64,000 nucleotides of DNA, from assembly GCF_008638345.1 (NCBI RefSeq), contig NZ_VTVA01000018.1:21744-85743 (forward strand), read 5' to 3'. Position 1 is the first letter of the stretch. Each line of letters starts with the position of its first letter. The notes below the pieces were generated by a model. The model was not told where the DNA came from, searched no databases, and saw only the letters and a program-made list of their open reading frames with translations. This stretch comes from Pseudomonas saliphila (lineage in GTDB: Bacteria; Pseudomonadota; Gammaproteobacteria; Pseudomonadales; Pseudomonadaceae). Positions 30,811 to 39,795 of this stretch are shown piece after piece. A program made the position numbers and the translations under genes.

Positions 30811-30836
30811 CAGGGCGGCGGTACCGTCCTGTCAGC
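30806..30836. terminator. Hairpin between convergent glcC and glcA
   Basis: A perfect nine-base stem GCTGACAGG/CCTGTCAGC lies at the end of glcC, overlapping its stop, and just before the end of the convergent permease gene. No good T run follows on either side, so it may be a mRNA 3'-end stabiliser rather than a terminator. Confidence 0.4.
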
Positions 30837-30844
30837 CCCAATTG

Positions 30845-32563
30845 TTAACCGCGCGTGGTGGTGAGACCAGCCGCCGACAGCGGGTCGCCTATACCGAAGA
30901 CATATACCGCCAGCATGGTGATGATGCCTGCGGCCGTCACGTAGTAGATGGTCGGGAGGATGGTCTTGCGCAGCGTGATGCCCTCGCGTCCCAATAGCCC
31001 CACCGTCGCCGAGGCGGCCACCACGTTGTGAATGGCGATCATGTTCCCGGCAGCTGCACCCACCGATTGTGCCGCGACGATCAGCGCGCCGGAAATGCCC
31101 AGTAGCTCGGCCGTGTTGAACTGGAATTGCGACAGCATCAGGTTTGACGCGGTATTCGAGCCGGCGATGAAGGCGCCCAGTGCGCCCACCATCGGTGCAA
31201 ACAGCGGGTATACGCCGCCTACCGAGGCGGCAACCGCTTCGGCCATGGCTACCGGCATGGAGGGCAGATCGGACATGTTGACGCTGGAATTGATCAGAAT
31301 CCGCACCATCGGAATGGTGAAGATCAGAACGAACCCGGCACCCACGATGGTGTTTGTCGACTCGCCGACTGCTCTCTTCAGCTCGGTGAACGACATCCGA
31401 TGCAGGAAGTAGGTGAGGATCACCACCATCACCAGAATGCCGCCGGGCAGATACAGGGGTTCAAGGCTGGCGGATAAGCCGGTTTCGCCCATGATGTCGG
31501 TGAAGCGCAGACTGAGCGAATTCAAGGCCGCCTTGACCGTTGCATTGGTGCGCGACAGAACCAGCAGCGCGGCAAGCAGCACGTAGGGTACCCAGGCCAT
31601 CCAGATTGCCAGGGGTCGCTTTCCCGCAACGTCGTCCAGCTTCATCTCGATGCTGCCCATCCATTCCGCTGGCCACTCCCTGGAGTCGGCAAAATCCCAG
31701 GGGGTTTTCGGAATCAGAAATCCTGCCTTGGCGGCGGGTATCACGATTGCCAGGCCCACCAGACCGCCGATCATGGCGGGAAACTCCGGACCGAGAAAGA
31801 CGCCTGCCAGCATATAGGGGATGACGAATGCCACGGCAGTGAAGAACGCGAAGGGAGCGATTTCCAGCCCCTCCTTCCACGACTTGTTCTTGCCGAAAAA
31901 ACGCACCAGGATCATGACCATGAACAGGGGCATGAGCAGGCCGACAATGCCGTGGATGATGGCTACCTCTGACACGATTAGCCGGAAGAATACCTCCCAG
32001 CTTGAGTCGATTGTGGCCAGCTGTGCACCAATGGACGCCTGATCAAGCCCGGCACCCACGCCCACAATCATCGGCGTGCCGACCGCACCGAAAGAGACAG
32101 GAGTGGATTGCACCATCATCCCTACCACAACGGCGGCCACCGCCGGAAACCCCAGGGCGACCATGAGCGGGGCAGCTACGGCCGCAGGCGTACCGAATCC
32201 GGAGGCGCCTTCAATAAAACACCCGAATAGCCAGGTAACGATGAGTGCCTGAACTCGGCGGTCAGGGCTGATCGCAGAAAAGCCCTTGCGGATAGCCAGA
32301 ATGCCACCGGAATGCTTCAGGGTATTGAGGAGGAGGATGGCGCCGAAGATGATCCACAGAATGGCGGCGGTGAGTACCAGACCCTGAAGGCTGGAGGCGA
32401 TCACTCTCACGACGCTCATGTCCCAGACCAGTAGGGCGATGATGACGGTGACAACGAAGACCACTGGCATTGCATGTTTCGCGGGCCACCGGAACCCGAT
32501 CAGCAGTATGCCTGCCAGGACCAGAGGGAAAAATGCAATCAGAGACAAGAGCGTTTGACTCAT
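30845..32563 (-). CDS. glcA: Glycolate/L-lactate permease (LctP family)
   Basis: This inner-membrane proton symporter of the L-lactate permease family has 572 residues and about 13 membrane segments. The family features [36 protein letters not shown] and [17 protein letters not shown] are all present. Such transporters take up L-lactate, D-lactate and glycolate. Next to glcC and with the glc operators upstream, glycolate is the more likely main substrate, so I use glcA; lldP is the alternative. It starts with ATG at 32563 after a pyrimidine-rich leader. Confidence 0.9.
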   Translation of the reverse strand: MSQTLLSLIAFFPLVLAGILLIGFRWPAKHAMPVVFVVTVIIALLVWDMSVVRVIASSLQGLVLTAAILWIIFGAILLLNTLKHSGGILAIRKGFSAISPDRRVQALIVTWLFGCFIEGASGFGTPAAVAAPLMVALGFPAVAAVVVGMMVQSTPVSFGAVGTPMIVGVGAGLDQASIGAQLATIDSSWEVFFRLIVSEVAIIHGIVGLLMPLFMVMILVRFFGKNKSWKEGLEIAPFAFFTAVAFVIPYMLAGVFLGPEFPAMIGGLVGLAIVIPAAKAGFLIPKTPWDFADSREWPAEWMGSIEMKLDDVAGKRPLAIWMAWVPYVLLAALLVLSRTNATVKAALNSLSLRFTDIMGETGLSASLEPLYLPGGILVMVVILTYFLHRMSFTELKRAVGESTNTIVGAGFVLIFTIPMVRILINSSVNMSDLPSMPVAMAEAVAASVGGVYPLFAPMVGALGAFIAGSNTASNLMLSQFQFNTAELLGISGALIVAAQSVGAAAGNMIAIHNVVAASATVGLLGREGITLRKTILPTIYYVTAAGIITMLAVYVFGIGDPLSAAGLTTTRG

Positions 32564-32672
32564 CTTGATCTACCTTTATTTTTTTTATCATCGGGCTCTG
32601 TGCAAATCAGAGCTGTTGTAATGCCGTATCGATACTGCTACTGCAATTTGGGCAGGTCCAGAGGTCTGCCGG

Positions 32673-32685
32673 CTGGTAGGACCAG
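32673..32685. promoter_or_regulatory. GlcC operator, copy 3 (CTGGT-AGG-ACCAG)
   Basis: This palindrome is identical to copy 1, including the AGG spacer, and lies 110 bases upstream of the permease start. It is followed by a T-rich stretch as copy 1 is. Confidence 0.75.
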
Positions 32686-32776
32686 TAATTTTTCGGCAAG
32701 TCAGGCGGAGGGGTAATTAACGCTGAAAATCAACATGTTGACGAGGCGGAAGGTCAGCAGGACAGCGGCGGCCTGG

Positions 32777-32789
32777 CTGGTCATACCAG
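32777..32789. promoter_or_regulatory. GlcC operator, copy 4 (CTGGT-CAT-ACCAG)
   Basis: This is the reverse complement of copy 2, 104 bases from copy 3 centre to centre. It lies about 50 bases past the end of pyk, well upstream of the permease, so a looping or remote role is more likely than direct promoter blocking. Confidence 0.7.
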
Positions 32790-32835
32790 TGGTGCAGGGA
32801 GGTCCCACGACCCGAGAGGGTCGCGGGCGTTTTAT

Positions 32836-34287
32836 TCAGATCAGCCGTTCACCAACCTGCAGCAACTTCATAGCGTTGGTTCCGCCACGGGCGTCATAAG
32901 CATCACCTTTGGTGAGAATCACCCAGTCACCTGTCTTTACGTGTCCGCGCTTGAGTAGCTCGTTGACGGCTTCGTGGTTTACCTGGTCGCGCTGCAACTC
33001 GGCTGGGTTGAACTCGATGCTCTGCACGCCGCGGAACATGGCGACCCTGCCCAGAGTCTGGGCGCTGGGTGATAGCGCGAAGATCGGCAGGTGCGAACGG
33101 ATCCGCGACATGATCAGCGGGGTGTAGCCGCTCTCGGTCAGACTGATGATGGCGCTGACGCCGGGGAAGTGGTTGCCCGCGTACATCGCCGCCAGCGCAA
33201 TGGTCTCGTCACAGCGTTCGAAGCTTTGATGCAAGCGGTGACTGGATGACTGGCTGGTGGGATGTTTCTCTGCGCCGACACATACTCGTGCCATAGCCTG
33301 AACGGCTTCGACCGGGAAGCTGCCGGCAGCGGATTCGGCCGAAAGCATCACTGCATCGGTGTAGTCCAGCGCTGCGTTGGCTACGTCGGACACTTCTGCG
33401 CGCGTTGGCAGTGGGCTGTTGATCATCGACTCCATCATCTGGGTCGCAGTAATCACCACCTTGTTCTGGCGGCGGGCGCGACTGATGATGGTTTTCTGGA
33501 TACCGACCAGTTCGGCATCGCCGATTTCTACACCCAGATCGCCGCGGGCAACCATCACGCCGTCACTGGCTTCGATCAGACCATCCAGTGCTGCTTCATC
33601 AGCGACCGCTTCGGCGCGTTCGATCTTGGCGATCAGCCAGGCAGAGGAGCCTGCCTCCTTCAGCAGACGGCGTGCCAGATGCATATCGGCCGCGTCGCGT
33701 GGGAAGGAAACTGCCACGTATTCCATTTCCAGCTCGGACGCGATAAGGATGTCATTGCGGTCCTTGTCGGTCAGGGCTGCAGCCGATAAGCCGCCGCCAC
33801 GGCGATTGATACCCTTGTGGTTGGAGAGCGGGCCGCCAGCGGTGACGGTGCAGCAGACCTCGTCGGTCGTGACTTGATCGACATGCAGGACCACGCGGCC
33901 ATCATCCAGTAACAGTTCATCACCCGTGCGGCAGTCTACGACCAGTTGCGGGTAGTCGATACCGACCACTTCAGGCGTGCCATCGTCCAGCGGATGAGAG
34001 GTGCTCAGGCGGAACCTGTCACCTATGGCGAGGTGGATTTTGCCGTCGACGAAGCGCGCGATACGGATTTTAGGGCCCTGCAAATCGCCCATCAGCGCAA
34101 CGTGCAGGCCCTTCTGGGCTGCCATCTCCCGTACCAGTCGCGCTCGCTCGCGGTGCTCGTCTGCCGTGCCGTGGGAGAAGTTCATGCGTGCTACGTTCAT
34201 TCCCGCATCAATCAACGCAGCGATGCATTCAGCTGTGTTACTGGCAGGACCCAGGGTGGCGACGATTTTGGTACGACGAATGGCCAT
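32836..34287 (-). CDS. pyk: Pyruvate kinase
   Basis: This cytoplasmic enzyme makes ATP and pyruvate from phosphoenolpyruvate and ADP. The 483 residues begin with RRTKIVATLGPAS and include the metal-site motifs MNFSHG, LGDLQGPKIRI and MVARGDLGVEIG. The C-terminal regulatory domain ends in TKGDAYDARGGTN, as in Pseudomonas PykA. It is divergent from edd with 254 bases between, which joins the Entner-Doudoroff end product pyruvate to the pathway itself. No operator was confidently seen in that gap. Confidence 0.95.
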   Translation of the reverse strand: MAIRRTKIVATLGPASNTAECIAALIDAGMNVARMNFSHGTADEHRERARLVREMAAQKGLHVALMGDLQGPKIRIARFVDGKIHLAIGDRFRLSTSHPLDDGTPEVVGIDYPQLVVDCRTGDELLLDDGRVVLHVDQVTTDEVCCTVTAGGPLSNHKGINRRGGGLSAAALTDKDRNDILIASELEMEYVAVSFPRDAADMHLARRLLKEAGSSAWLIAKIERAEAVADEAALDGLIEASDGVMVARGDLGVEIGDAELVGIQKTIISRARRQNKVVITATQMMESMINSPLPTRAEVSDVANAALDYTDAVMLSAESAAGSFPVEAVQAMARVCVGAEKHPTSQSSSHRLHQSFERCDETIALAAMYAGNHFPGVSAIISLTESGYTPLIMSRIRSHLPIFALSPSAQTLGRVAMFRGVQSIEFNPAELQRDQVNHEAVNELLKRGHVKTGDWVILTKGDAYDARGGTNAMKLLQVGERLI

Positions 34288-34541
34288 GTTTGAATTCCTA
34301 TTGATATGTGGAGGTGCCGGCGCAAGGTCGACACCCGACAGGCAGCGTTGTGATCACGACTGAGGAGTAAAGCAACATGATGTGGCATTCATGCGATTCA
34401 CCCCGGATGAATTATCACTGGCCCGCTACCCGGAGGCTTACAATGGTGGCAAGTTAGCGACCTGTAACCGAAGCTATAGTCTAGTCCGTATGCGCTTGCC
34501 AGAGATGATACTAGAGAAGCGCACCGCAATGGGGAGGGCAG

Positions 34542-36377
34542 ATGCACCCACGTGTTATCGAAGTAACCGAGCGCCTGCGTGAACGCAGTCGACAATCGCG
34601 CCAGGGCTACCTGCAGCAGATGGATGATGCGGCACAGTTGCCGCGCGGTCGGCGACAGCTGTCGTGCGGCAACCTGGCCCATGGCATGGCCGCGTGTTCT
34701 TCTTCGGACAAGGACCGGTTGCGGATGATGGATGAGGTCAATATTGGCATCGTCACCGCTTACAACGACATGCTGTCCGCTCACCAACCTTATGAAACGT
34801 ATCCGCCACTGATCCGTGAAGCCTTGCGTGCGTTCGGCGCTACCGGTCAGGTGGCCGGGGGCGTGCCGGCCATGTGTGATGGCGTCACCCAGGGCGCGCC
34901 GGGGATGGAGCTCTCGCTGCACAGTCGCGATGTGATCGCCATGGCCACTGCCGTCGCGCTATCGCACAACATGTTTGATGGTGCGCTGTGTCTGGGTATT
35001 TGCGACAAGATCGTACCGGGCCTGTTGATGGGCGCGTTGCGCTTTGGGCACTTGCCGATCCTGTTTGTGCCGGCCGGTCCGATGCCTTCTGGGCTGCCCA
35101 ACAAGGAAAAGGCGGCGGTGCGTCAACGCTACGCGGAAGGATTGATTGGGCGGGAAGAGTTGCTGGAAGCCGAAACGCAGTCTTACCATTCGCCGGGTAC
35201 CTGTACCTTTTACGGCACCGCCAATACCAATCAGATGTTGCTGGAAGCGATGGGGCTGCAGTTGCCTGGGGCGTCATTCGTTAATCCAGATACCCCCTTG
35301 CGCGATGCGCTTACCGTGTATGCGGCCGAACAGGCTGCCCGCCTGGCACGCAGCGGCGAGGGTGCGCTGGCTTCGATCATTGACGAGCGCGCGCTGATCA
35401 ATGCGGTGGTCATGCTGCTGGCGACCGGGGGCTCGACCAATCTCACCTTGCATCTGGTTACCATCGGTCAGGCGGCGGGGCTCAATCTCAACTGGGACGA
35501 CATGGCCAGCCTGTCCGAGGTCGTGCCCGGGTTGGCGAAGATCTACCCGAACGGCCAGGCAGACATCAATCATTTCCAGGCTGCTGGAGGCACGGCCTTC
35601 CTGTTCCGTCAGCTGATCGAGGCGGGACTTTTGCACACCGATGTGCAGACAGTGGCAGGTGCGGGACTGGAGCGTTATACCCAGGAACCGGTGCTGCTCG
35701 ATGGCAAGCTGACCTGGCGCGCCGGGCCAATTGAGAGTCTGGATCACGGTATTCTGCGCGGTTGGCGCGAGCCGTTTTCGGTCGATGGTGGCCTGCGACT
35801 GGTGCAAGGGCGACTTGGCCGCGGTGTGATCAAGGTATCAGCGGTCGCCGAAGCGCACTGGTCCGTGAGCGCGCCCTGCCGCATCTTTGAAAGCCAGGAA
35901 GCCTTTGTCGAGGCCTTTCAAGCCAGCGAACTCGAGCATGACCTGGTTGCTGTGCTGCGTTTTCAGGGCCCAGCGGCAAATGGCATGCCCGAACTGCACA
36001 AGCTGACGCCGTATCTGGGCGTATTGCAGGATCGCGGCTTCAAGGTGGCATTGGTGACTGACGGTCGCATGTCCGGTGCGTCGGGCAAGTTTCCGGCCGT
36101 TATCCATCTGTGTCCCGAAGCGCGCGGCGGCGGTCCATTGGCTCTATTGCGCGACGGCGATCTGGTCACCCTGGACGCAGGCGCGGGCACGCTGGACGTG
36201 GCGGTGGATGAGGCAATCTGGGCGGATCGACAACCCGTCAGTCAGGCCGAGCCGATTCGTCGTGGCTGGGGCCGGGAAATGTTCACATTCATGCGCCATG
36301 CTGTCAGTTCGGCAGAAGAGGGCGGCAGCAGTTTTACCGCAAGTTTGCGTGAAGCGGACGAGGAGATGACTCGATGA
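34542..36377 (+). CDS. edd: Phosphogluconate dehydratase
   Basis: Edd dehydrates 6-phosphogluconate to 2-keto-3-deoxy-6-phosphogluconate, the first dedicated step of the Entner-Doudoroff pathway. The 611 residues carry the IlvD/Edd fold with the 4Fe-4S ligand cysteines in [20 protein letters not shown] and the [12 protein letters not shown] segment. The [17 protein letters not shown] motif near the C-terminus is also present. A strong ribosome binding site (ggggaggg) precedes the ATG. The gene overlaps pgl by four bases. Confidence 0.96.
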   Translation: MHPRVIEVTERLRERSRQSRQGYLQQMDDAAQLPRGRRQLSCGNLAHGMAACSSSDKDRLRMMDEVNIGIVTAYNDMLSAHQPYETYPPLIREALRAFGATGQVAGGVPAMCDGVTQGAPGMELSLHSRDVIAMATAVALSHNMFDGALCLGICDKIVPGLLMGALRFGHLPILFVPAGPMPSGLPNKEKAAVRQRYAEGLIGREELLEAETQSYHSPGTCTFYGTANTNQMLLEAMGLQLPGASFVNPDTPLRDALTVYAAEQAARLARSGEGALASIIDERALINAVVMLLATGGSTNLTLHLVTIGQAAGLNLNWDDMASLSEVVPGLAKIYPNGQADINHFQAAGGTAFLFRQLIEAGLLHTDVQTVAGAGLERYTQEPVLLDGKLTWRAGPIESLDHGILRGWREPFSVDGGLRLVQGRLGRGVIKVSAVAEAHWSVSAPCRIFESQEAFVEAFQASELEHDLVAVLRFQGPAANGMPELHKLTPYLGVLQDRGFKVALVTDGRMSGASGKFPAVIHLCPEARGGGPLALLRDGDLVTLDAGAGTLDVAVDEAIWADRQPVSQAEPIRRGWGREMFTFMRHAVSSAEEGGSSFTASLREADEEMTR

Positions 36378-37084
36378 CCTTGCAGCAGCTGACACAACAA
36401 CGCGGATTGGGATGGGATGAAGCGCAGTCGACTGAGGAGCATGCAACGCGTTTGGCAACGCGTATCGCCACCGCTTTGCGTGAGGCGATAGAGCGCAACG
36501 GGCGCGCTGTACTGGCCTTGTCGGGTGGGCGCAGTCCCGAACCGGTTCTGCATTGCCTGAATCGTATGGAACTGGACTGGCAAAAAGTCATCATAACGCT
36601 CGCCGATGAGCGCTGGGTTCCGGAGAATCATCCGGACAGCAACGGCGGCATGGTCCGGCGCTGTCTGGCAGACGTGATGCAGCTAGCGCGCTGGGAGCCG
36701 ATGTACCGGGGGCAGAGCCCTGAGAAAGACGCTGCCGTGTTTGATACGCTGTTGCAGTCGTTGTTGCCACTTGATGTGCTGGTATTGGGGATGGGCGCTG
36801 ATGGCCATACCGCCTCGCTGTTTCCCGGTATTGAAGATCTGGAGATCAGCTTGTCTGAGCAGGCTCCGGTATTCTGTCGTGCGGTCCCCGCGACCGCGCA
36901 GCGGCTGGCGCGGGTTACCATGACCGGCAAGGCGCTGCATCAGGCACAGGTCCGCCTGCTGCAGATTAACGGACCACAGAAGCAACAGACCTTGACTGAA
37001 GCCTTTGCCGCGTCCCCTGCGGAGCGGCCGATAGCGGCGTTTCTGACGCCGCCAATGGACATTTACTACAGCCTTGAGGGCTGA
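36374..37084 (+). CDS. pgl: 6-phosphogluconolactonase
   Basis: Pgl hydrolyses 6-phosphogluconolactone to 6-phosphogluconate. The 236 residues follow the NagB/RpiA-like fold of the DevB type, with [15 protein letters not shown] near 51-65, LADERWVP near 76-83 and [14 protein letters not shown] near 140-153. The start overlaps the edd stop (ATGA). In many pseudomonads pgl lies with zwf and eda. Here zwf is not in the window, and pgl is joined to edd and eda instead. Confidence 0.94.
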   Translation: MTLQQLTQQRGLGWDEAQSTEEHATRLATRIATALREAIERNGRAVLALSGGRSPEPVLHCLNRMELDWQKVIITLADERWVPENHPDSNGGMVRRCLADVMQLARWEPMYRGQSPEKDAAVFDTLLQSLLPLDVLVLGMGADGHTASLFPGIEDLEISLSEQAPVFCRAVPATAQRLARVTMTGKALHQAQVRLLQINGPQKQQTLTEAFAASPAERPIAAFLTPPMDIYYSLEG

Positions 37085-37095
37085 AAAGGACCTTT

Positions 37096-37734
37096 ATGAG
37101 CCTTGCCGAGAATACTCGCGAGCTGGATCGCCTGTTTGCCCCCGTGCGAGTGTTACCCGTGTTGAGCATTCGCAGGGAAAGCGACATTCTGCCGCTTGCC
37201 GATGCCTTGCTGGCGGGTGGTATCACCACGCTGGAAATCACCCTGCGGACGGCTCATGGGCTGACGGCCATTGCCATGCTGCAACGGGAGCGACCTGCGT
37301 TGTGTGTGGGCGCGGGAACAGTACTGGACGGTCGACAATTCCAGTCGGCACTGGATGCGGGTGCGCAATTCATCGTGACCCCCGGTTGTACTGATGAGCT
37401 GCTGACGCTGGGGCTCGACAGCCCGGTTCCTTTATTGCCGGGTATCGCCACGGCGTCCGAACTGATGATGGGCTACCGACTGGGTTATCGGCGCTTTAAG
37501 CTGTTTCCAGCTGAGGTGTGCGGTGGCGCGGCTGCGCTGCGGTCATTCTCCGGTCCGTTTCCTGGCGTGCGATTCTGTCCCACAGGCGGCATCACCCAAG
37601 CAAAGGTCGTCGACTATATAGGCCTGGAAAATGTAATGGCTGTCGGCGGCAGCTGGATGGCGCCACGCGAGGTGATCGAGGCGGGCGACTGGGAGGCGAT
37701 TAGCCGCCTCAGTCGCCAGTCTCTTACTGATTAA
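37096..37734 (+). CDS. eda: KDPG aldolase
   Basis: Eda splits 2-keto-3-deoxy-6-phosphogluconate into pyruvate and glyceraldehyde 3-phosphate. The 212 residues contain the catalytic Glu in LEITLRT near 48 and the Schiff-base Lys in RFKLFPAE near 136. GAGTVL near 75 and PTGGIT near 160 bind the phosphate. It lies 11 bases after pgl and ends the operon edd-pgl-eda. It ends facing a universal stress protein gene with no clear terminator in the 30-base gap. Confidence 0.95.
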   Translation: MSLAENTRELDRLFAPVRVLPVLSIRRESDILPLADALLAGGITTLEITLRTAHGLTAIAMLQRERPALCVGAGTVLDGRQFQSALDAGAQFIVTPGCTDELLTLGLDSPVPLLPGIATASELMMGYRLGYRRFKLFPAEVCGGAAALRSFSGPFPGVRFCPTGGITQAKVVDYIGLENVMAVGGSWMAPREVIEAGDWEAISRLSRQSLTD

Positions 37735-37764
37735 CTGGCGGCGTCTGCGCGAAGCGAGCGAGCA

Positions 37765-38697
37765 CTAGGGCTTGCTCGGATCGACGAAGTTATCCGGCTT
37801 CATTACCAATACATCGCAGGGCACTTCATCGAGCAATCGCTCGGCGGTGTGTCCGATCAGTGCCGCATCTAGCCTTGAGCGTGACACCGCGCCCATCACC
37901 AGCAGGTTGATCGCCTGCCTTTCGATGAACTCCGGAATCGCTTCCTCCGGATACCCCTGCAATAACTGCCGATGCGTCGCTGGTATGCCGGCCTTATCCG
38001 CCAGCTCGCTGAAGGCCTCTTCATGACGGGCCCGCACATCGCTGGCGTAGGCATCGTAATCTCCGATGATGCTCGCATCGAATACCAGTGTACGGGGCAG
38101 AGGGTTGAAGCAGTGGGTGATATACATCTGTGCGCTCATCATCTTGGCCAGGCTTTCCGCACTTTCGATCAGCTTGTAATCCAGGGCGGCGGGCTTGTCC
38201 GCTTCATGCAGCGGATCGACGCTCGCACAGATTGAGCCGATCAGCCTGTCAGACTGTTTGACCAGCCACAAGGGCGGCTCACAGTGCCGGATAAGTTGCC
38301 AGTCGGTGTTGGTCAGCAAGAGTTTCTTGATCGGATTGTGGTGATGCGTGGTTTTGAGAACCAGATCGGCGTGCGAGTCCTGGGTCGCCTTAAGGATGTG
38401 GCGGTCCAGACGCTTGCCCCATATTGCACGGGTGTTCACCTTGGAGGTCTTTTCGCGCAACGGCTTGGCGAGCTTGTCGAGCAATACCTCGTCCTGCTTG
38501 ATCAATGAGGCGCGGGCTTTTTCCAGACCCTGCGTGTCGAATAGCCGACCGCCGTCGAGCGCTGGGTTGTAGTCACACAGAAACAGGGTAAAGGTGGCGT
38601 CGGGATAGAAGCCAGCCAACTGTTCGGCGCGCCGAAGTGCAGGCTGGTCTGTTTCGCTGGTGGGGTCGATCACTACCAGTACGTTGCGAAGTTCCAT
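37765..38697 (-). CDS. Tandem universal stress protein (UspE-like)
   Basis: This cytoplasmic protein of 310 residues is made of two Usp domains in tandem: residues about 5-150, beginning RNVLVVIDPTSE, and about 155-300, beginning SICASVDPLHEAD. The C-terminal domain ends in a GAVSRSRLDAALIGHTAERLLDEVPCDVLVM segment, close to the usual nucleotide-binding loop pattern. Length and layout match UspE proteins, which support survival under oxygen or energy stress. A candidate Anr site with correct promoter spacing lies upstream, so low-oxygen induction is likely. Confidence 0.9.
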   Translation of the reverse strand: MELRNVLVVIDPTSETDQPALRRAEQLAGFYPDATFTLFLCDYNPALDGGRLFDTQGLEKARASLIKQDEVLLDKLAKPLREKTSKVNTRAIWGKRLDRHILKATQDSHADLVLKTTHHHNPIKKLLLTNTDWQLIRHCEPPLWLVKQSDRLIGSICASVDPLHEADKPAALDYKLIESAESLAKMMSAQMYITHCFNPLPRTLVFDASIIGDYDAYASDVRARHEEAFSELADKAGIPATHRQLLQGYPEEAIPEFIERQAINLLVMGAVSRSRLDAALIGHTAERLLDEVPCDVLVMKPDNFVDPSKP

Positions 38698-38760
38698 GGG
38701 TGGTGCCTCCTGTTCGGGGGGAAGTGTTCTTGAGTGTAAGACAAGATGGCAGTGTTAGGG

Positions 38761-38774
38761 CTGACCTGTATCAA
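38761..38774 (-). promoter_or_regulatory. Candidate Anr/FNR box upstream of the Usp gene
   Basis: On the minus strand the site reads TTGAT-ACAG-GTCAG, eight of ten conserved positions of TTGAT-N4-ATCAA. A -10-like TACACT lies at 38733-38738, which places the box centre about 41.5 bases before the expected start, the classic activator position. Confidence 0.55.
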
Positions 38775-38924
38775 GATGAACGGTAAACCGCCGATCTACT
38801 AAACACTATAGGATGCATTTCCTGGCAACGGGTCCTGGCTAGATTCGATGAGCTTTGTACTTGGCCGGCGTAACCGGCTGGATTATTATCGAACACTCAG
38901 GACGTTACGAGCCAGGACGGACCA

Positions 38925-39350
38925 ATGTACAAATGGATCATGGTGTATCTGCTTGTCTTTTTCCCAGCCCCACTGCTGGCTGAAATCTACCGGTGGGTTG
39001 ACGCTGACGGGCGTGTGCATTTCGGCGAGCGGCCAGCGCCGAATGCCGAGCGTCTGGACGTGCGACCGCAGGTGGTCGAGCGTGACGATCATGTCCTTCA
39101 AAGGCATAAAAATATGCAGAAAATCATGGACGTACGCGCGAGTGAACGGGAAATCGAAACGGCCCGTTCCGTGGCCAGACGCGAACGCACTAAGGCACAA
39201 TGTGACGCTATGCGGCGCGATCTGACCAGGTTTGAAGGCCGTCGATACTGGTATGAAGAGGACGCTAACGGCAAAAAGGTGGAAGTACATCCGAGCCGCG
39301 TCAATGCCCGCAAACAAGAACTCGAGTCCTTGATACAGGAGCGCTGTTAA
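38925..39350 (+). CDS. DUF4124 domain protein
   Basis: This secreted or membrane-anchored protein of 141 residues has an N-terminal signal peptide (about 1-20). The DUF4124 pattern follows at once in EIYRWVDADGRVHFGERP, a motif frequent in small pseudomonad proteins of unknown role. The rest is charged and helical, with Arg- and Glu-rich stretches. Its stop shares bases with the start of the PilZ protein gene (TAATG), so they are cotranscribed. I cannot name a function. Confidence 0.8.
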   Translation: MYKWIMVYLLVFFPAPLLAEIYRWVDADGRVHFGERPAPNAERLDVRPQVVERDDHVLQRHKNMQKIMDVRASEREIETARSVARRERTKAQCDAMRRDLTRFEGRRYWYEEDANGKKVEVHPSRVNARKQELESLIQERC

Positions 39351-39730
39351 TGCCGTCTCTGCCACTGTCCGGCGCTAAGGGCACCCCCGGATATATTGAG
39401 CAGCGCCATATCGCTCGCCAGCAGTTGGCGGCGTATCTTCGCGTCTACAATGCCCGTTCGGACACGCCGATGGGGCAGATCGGCAATGTGTCAGGCAATG
39501 GACTGATGCTGATCAGCGTGTTGCCGGTAATGGTTGATGAGATTTTCGAAATGCGCTTGAAGCTTCCGACCAGCGCCGGCGGCCTTGATATCATCGACTT
39601 CAGGGCGTTGAGCCATTGGTGCCGACCGGACGTCTCGCCCGGCTATTTCGATACCGGATTCAGTATCATATCGAGCTCATCTTCCATCAGCGAACTTGCC
39701 CATCTGCTGGAACGTTACTTCACCTTTTGA
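39350..39730 (+). CDS. PilZ domain protein
   Basis: This small cytoplasmic protein of 126 residues has the two c-di-GMP-binding signatures of PilZ domains: RxxxR at RHIAR near residue 19, and the [D/N]xSxxG motif at NVSGNG near 46. This suggests it binds the second messenger and passes the signal to a partner. The window also holds two enzymes that make or break c-di-GMP. It is the second gene after the DUF4124 gene. Confidence 0.8.
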   Translation: MPSLPLSGAKGTPGYIEQRHIARQQLAAYLRVYNARSDTPMGQIGNVSGNGLMLISVLPVMVDEIFEMRLKLPTSAGGLDIIDFRALSHWCRPDVSPGYFDTGFSIISSSSSISELAHLLERYFTF

Positions 39731-39795
39731 CGGTGCGTTAATGCCTGATCCTGCTGCTTCGGTTAACCTGCATGTTTACGCGGCGGGACAGCAAC

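Noticed and set aside
32808..32823. Hairpin CGACCC-GAGA-GGGTCG after pyk as a terminator
   Set aside because: No T run follows on the minus strand where pyk would need it; the T residues lie on the plus side, where no gene ends.
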